Translations under genes and position numbers: made by a program
Shown here: positions 60,958 through 64,000 of the stretch, in pieces
Numbering within the stretch: the stretch's first letter is position 1
Layout of the letters: each line of letters starts with the position of its first letter
The notes under the pieces: model-generated
The model's input: only the letters and a program-made list of their open reading frames with translations
The model's database searches: none
What the model was told of the DNA's origin: nothing
Source of the DNA: Porticoccus sp963974675
GTDB taxonomy: Bacteria > Pseudomonadota > Gammaproteobacteria > Pseudomonadales > Porticoccaceae
Length of the DNA: 64,000 bases
Assembly: GCA_963974675.1 (NCBI GenBank)
Contig: CAXBDQ010000010.1
Location: 22,348 to 86,347 of the forward strand
Direction: 5' to 3'

Positions 60958-62451
60958 ATGAAAAATAAATTAGCAGTAGAAACAAAACAAAATAATCGAC
61001 AAAACAGCCAGCAAAGCGGCAAAAATAATAACGGATTAACGTTGTTCTTCGTCAAACTTTTTTTGTTCACCACACTAACGATTGTTACTCCTAGTGTAAT
61101 AATGTTTTTTGGTGTCGATGAAAGTATTGGCCTTAATCATAGCTTTGGTGTGGCCAACGCAGCGGAGGAAAAAGAGGCGGAAAGTACTGAGGAAAGAAAA
61201 TACGAAAACGTAAAAACTCGCAAGCGACAATCAGTGAGTCAACAATGCGCCAAAAAACTGGAATCTGTACAGGAAATGCTCAGCGGTGGTAAAGGGGGCA
61301 GCGAAAAAGAGCCGGATACCAAACAACTCAAGAATCTCATCAGCCAATTAACGGATTCTATGACCAATGGCTGCGGTTCAAGTTATGAAAAATCACAGGT
61401 CTATAACTTACTGGGTTTCGTCTACTACTCATTAAATAATCCCGCAAAGGCTGTGGCCAGTTACAAGTCTATGGTCGCCGAGCCGGGTGTTGATATTCGT
61501 CAAAAAATAGATGCGTATTACACTCTGGCTCAGCTCTACATGATGCTGGAAGATTATCCTAATGCGGCGATTCAGCTCGAAGCCTGGATGGCAAATTCCG
61601 ATGTGGTGAGCGCCGATGGAAAAGTGTTGTTAGCTCAAGTGTATTATCAACTCAATCGTAAAAATGAAGCGCTAGTCCTGCTCAATGAATCCATCGATAC
61701 AGTGAAGCTTTCAGGTGGTATACCAAAAGAGAATTGGTGGCTGCTACAAAAAGTTCTCTATTTCGATAAAGGCGATAATAAAAAGGTTATTGCTATCCTG
61801 AAGCAATTAATTGCCCATTATCCCAAACACTTATATTGGCACCAGCTTGGTGGCATGTATGGGCAGATAGAAGAAAGCAGCCACCGCCTAGCCTCGCTGG
61901 ATATTCTTTATCTGGATAAAGCACTGAGTAAAAGCCGTGATTTAATTTCATTGGCTTACCTGTATTTGGGGGCGGGTGTTCCTTTTCGTGCCGCCCGAAT
62001 TCTTGAGCAAGGTATAGAGCAAAAAATTATAGAATCATCCGCCAAAAATTTAGAGCTTTTAGGTGGCGCATGGCAACAAGCCAGAGAAACCCAAAAAGCG
62101 TTAGAGCCTTTAAAGCAGGCAGCAGAAAAATCAGAAACGGGTGAAACATGGTCACGCTTGGCCATGGCCTATTTAGATCTGGATGAAAATACCCAAGCCG
62201 TAAAAGCTGCCCGTAATGCTTTAAAAAAGGGGCAATTAAAATACCCTGCCTTTACCCAAATGACACTGGGGAATGCATTGGTAAATTTAAACTGTTATCG
62301 AGATGCGGCAGAAATATTTTCTCAAGCAGCAGCAGACGAGAAGAATGAAAAAACAGCTAAGCAATGGCAAACCTATGTGTTGGGTGAGGCGGATAGGAGG
62401 GATAGTTTGATTGAGAGTGGGGCTAAAATTGAGGGTTGTCAGTTGCTTTAG
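60958..62451 (+). CDS. TPR protein of the TonB2 operon
   Basis: 497 aa. An N-terminal hydrophobic anchor (about 27-48) and a basic-acidic linker lead to at least eight TPR-like repeats from YNLLGFVYYSLNNPAKA to the end. A TPR gene closes the same operon in Vibrio. It is probably a periplasmic scaffold; its direct partner is unknown. Confidence 0.85.
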   Translation: MKNKLAVETKQNNRQNSQQSGKNNNGLTLFFVKLFLFTTLTIVTPSVIMFFGVDESIGLNHSFGVANAAEEKEAESTEERKYENVKTRKRQSVSQQCAKKLESVQEMLSGGKGGSEKEPDTKQLKNLISQLTDSMTNGCGSSYEKSQVYNLLGFVYYSLNNPAKAVASYKSMVAEPGVDIRQKIDAYYTLAQLYMMLEDYPNAAIQLEAWMANSDVVSADGKVLLAQVYYQLNRKNEALVLLNESIDTVKLSGGIPKENWWLLQKVLYFDKGDNKKVIAILKQLIAHYPKHLYWHQLGGMYGQIEESSHRLASLDILYLDKALSKSRDLISLAYLYLGAGVPFRAARILEQGIEQKIIESSAKNLELLGGAWQQARETQKALEPLKQAAEKSETGETWSRLAMAYLDLDENTQAVKAARNALKKGQLKYPAFTQMTLGNALVNLNCYRDAAEIFSQAAADEKNEKTAKQWQTYVLGEADRRDSLIESGAKIEGCQLL

Positions 62452-62693
62452 TCGCCACGTACGAGGATCAAAAATTAAGTGCTCTGGCCTCTTAATTGTG
62501 TGTTGCTAAGCCAAAACATACGGTCGGCGAATTAAAGGGCCCGTAACGATTATTTTTTAAACAGTTTTTGAGCGGTGAAGTAGATTAGACTTCAAAGATT
62601 AAAGAGCTATGCGCCCTTTGATTGTCTATAGTAAACAGAAAGACGTAACACTTTTTCTTTATACCAATAACCTAGTAGTGACTTGGACGCTTT
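62452..62693. other. Intergenic region before cbpA
   Basis: 242 bases with no ORF. I see no sigma32-type promoter or terminator with confidence; a weak AT-rich stretch near 62640-62670 may hold the cbpA promoter. Confidence 0.3.
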
Positions 62694-63635
62694 ATGGAAT
62701 TCAAAGACTATTACAAAATTTTAGGTGTTGATTCTGATGCGGATAATAAGGCTATAAAAATTGCCTACCGAAAATTGGCCAGGAAGTATCACCCAGATGT
62801 TAGTGAGCATCAGGATGCGGAGGCTCAGTTTAAGGAGGTAGTCGAAGCCTATGAGGTGCTAAAAAACAGTGAAAAGCGGGCAGAGTATGACGAAATACGT
62901 CACGCCAGTCAGCAACAGGGGTTTCGTTCTCCACCTGGTTCGACCGGTGGGCATGGGGACAACCAATACCAAGGGGATTTTGCGGACTTCTTTTCGTCTA
63001 TTTTTGGCGAAGAGGGTGGCGCTCGGTCTAGCGGTTCCGCTGGTCGTCGACCTTTTGGCCAGCGTGGCCAGGATATTGAAACAGAATTGCCTATATTCCT
63101 TGAGGATACGTTGTCCGACGCGTCCAAAGAAATTTCTTACCATCTACCCCGCATTGGTAGTGATGGGCGCGTCACCGAGGTGAAGAAAACACTCAAGGTA
63201 AAAATACCGGCAGGTGTCGCGGATGGTGAGCGTATACGATTGAAGGGGCAGGGGGGATTAGGTATTGGAGAGAGTGCAAGTGGTGATTTGTACATACGGG
63301 TTCGATTAGTACCTCATCCACTGTTTGATGTGGAAGGACATAACTTAATTATTACCCTCCCCATCGCGCCTTGGGAGGCTGCTCTCGGCACCAAGGTTAC
63401 CCTGCCAACCCTGTCGGGCAAGATCCAATTAACCATTCCTGCCAATAGTCAAAGTGGGCAACGCTTGCGAATTAAAGGCAAGGGGTTGCCGAGCAAGCAG
63501 ATGCGGGGCGATCTTTATGCGGTGCTAAAAGTGGTCATGCCGCCTTCAAGCAACGAGGAGATCAAGGGTCAGTGGCAGAAGTTAGCGGAGCTTGCTCCTT
63601 TTGATCCCAGAGCAGAGTGGAGTGAAGTCGCATGA
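62694..63635 (+). CDS. cbpA: Curved-DNA-binding J-domain protein
   Basis: 313 aa. J domain with HPD in YHPDVSEHQDAEA, a G/F-rich linker (QQGFRSPPGSTGGHGDN), then a DnaJ C-terminal fold (PIFLEDTLSDASKE, LKVKIPAGVADGERIRLKGQG) without the zinc-finger repeats of DnaJ. That pattern defines CbpA: DnaK co-chaperone and DNA binder in stationary phase. The stop overlaps the cbpM ATG. Confidence 0.95.
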   Translation: MEFKDYYKILGVDSDADNKAIKIAYRKLARKYHPDVSEHQDAEAQFKEVVEAYEVLKNSEKRAEYDEIRHASQQQGFRSPPGSTGGHGDNQYQGDFADFFSSIFGEEGGARSSGSAGRRPFGQRGQDIETELPIFLEDTLSDASKEISYHLPRIGSDGRVTEVKKTLKVKIPAGVADGERIRLKGQGGLGIGESASGDLYIRVRLVPHPLFDVEGHNLIITLPIAPWEAALGTKVTLPTLSGKIQLTIPANSQSGQRLRIKGKGLPSKQMRGDLYAVLKVVMPPSSNEEIKGQWQKLAELAPFDPRAEWSEVA

Positions 63636-63937
63636 ACGATACTGAATCAACCTACTTGAGTTTCACTGAAGTCTGCCTGCAAACCGGTGTGGCAAAGGAT
63701 ACTGTGTTTGAAATTGTCGAGCATGGCATTATTGAGCCGATTGGTACTGCACCGGATGAGTGGCTATTTAGCCCTACGATGCTTACTGTGACAAAAAAAG
63801 CCGTGCGATTGCACCGTGATCTTGAAGTGGACTGGGAGGGGATAGCGCTGGCGATAGAATTGTTGGATGAAGTGGAACAGTTGCGAGAACAAAATCTTTA
63901 CCTTCAGCGGCGCCTAAGTCGTTTTGTTGATATGTGA
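63632..63937 (+). CDS. cbpM: Chaperone modulator CbpM
   Basis: 101 aa, with YLSFTEVCLQTGVAKDTVFEIVEHGIIEP at the N-terminus (MerR-like helix pair) and a C-terminal coiled coil (LLDEVEQLREQNLYLQRRL). It binds the J domain of CbpA and blocks its action on DnaK and DNA. ATGA overlap with cbpA. The last 63 bases of the window hold nothing I can identify. Confidence 0.93.
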   Translation: MNDTESTYLSFTEVCLQTGVAKDTVFEIVEHGIIEPIGTAPDEWLFSPTMLTVTKKAVRLHRDLEVDWEGIALAIELLDEVEQLREQNLYLQRRLSRFVDM

Positions 63938-64000
63938 TTCATTCTTGGTAAGAGATTAGGTTTTCGATTTTTGGGGTGCTCTAACTGGCACCATAACAAG

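Overview
The window is a stretch of gammaproteobacterial chromosome. Protein sequences and gene order resemble Pseudomonas and marine Cellvibrionales-type relatives: a dsbD-aroQ-accB-accC-prmA-DUF3426-dusB-fis-purH-purD block, trp genes next to a Vfr-type crp with a yhfA-like gene and coq7, an HAD-rppH-ptsP-lgt-thyA-folA block, and a FabY-type ketosynthase at the left edge. This is inferred from family recall, not from a search. Most of the sequence is compact housekeeping DNA. I saw no rRNA, tRNA, CRISPR array, prophage or intact insertion sequence.

Layout: 1-2.2 kb, end of a FabY-like ketosynthase and a degenerate EAL protein. 2.2-7.8 kb, a polyamine operon (speA, carboxy(nor)spermidine dehydrogenase, nspC, speB) that can make putrescine from arginine and spermidine by the carboxyspermidine route. 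7.9-12.8 kb, ubiD, a small K+-channel-like protein coupled to a pyrimidine-dimer glycosylase, purU, a frameshifted DUF4124/glutaredoxin gene and rpe. 12.8-17.8 kb, trpEGDC behind a probable Trp leader peptide, then crp. 17.9-20.6 kb, a yhfA-like OsmC gene, a 635-base gap with two tandem small-RNA genes on the minus strand, a divergent LysR regulator, and coq7.

An accessory patch follows at 20.6-25.1 kb: a metallo-beta-lactamase-fold protein with in-frame tandem repeats, a truncated AAA ATPase, an AT-rich membrane protein of unknown function, and a Fic protein flanked by two copies of the purD 3' end. From 25.1 to 36 kb the purine, fis, acc and dsbD block runs leftward. From 36 to 42.4 kb lie a copper chaperone, a DUF2333 protein, an exported catalase-peroxidase, a stand-alone EncFtn-like ferritin, a DoxX protein and a PfkB sugar kinase. 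From 42.6 to 50.9 kb are PBP1b, a TPR lipoprotein, a DUF1631/PilZ pair, two rRNA-modifying enzymes and an HAD phosphatase. From 51 to 57 kb are rppH, ptsP, an NRDE protein, lgt, thyA and folA. From 56.9 to 62.5 kb is a complete six-gene TonB2/TtpC-type energy-transducing operon, and the window ends with cbpA-cbpM.

The most unusual feature is the duplicated unit at 18.5-18.93 kb. Two divergent copies of about 210 bp each carry a sigma70-like promoter, C-rich unpaired stretches and a strong terminator on the minus strand, next to a LysR gene. As I recall, Pseudomonas has speD at this position; here speD is absent from it and the window instead encodes the SAM-independent spermidine pathway. Second is the purD/fic locus, where a 292-bp identical segment within a 434-bp direct repeat suggests a recent recombination event. 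The trp leader peptide and a possible translationally coupled uORF before speA are also worth testing.
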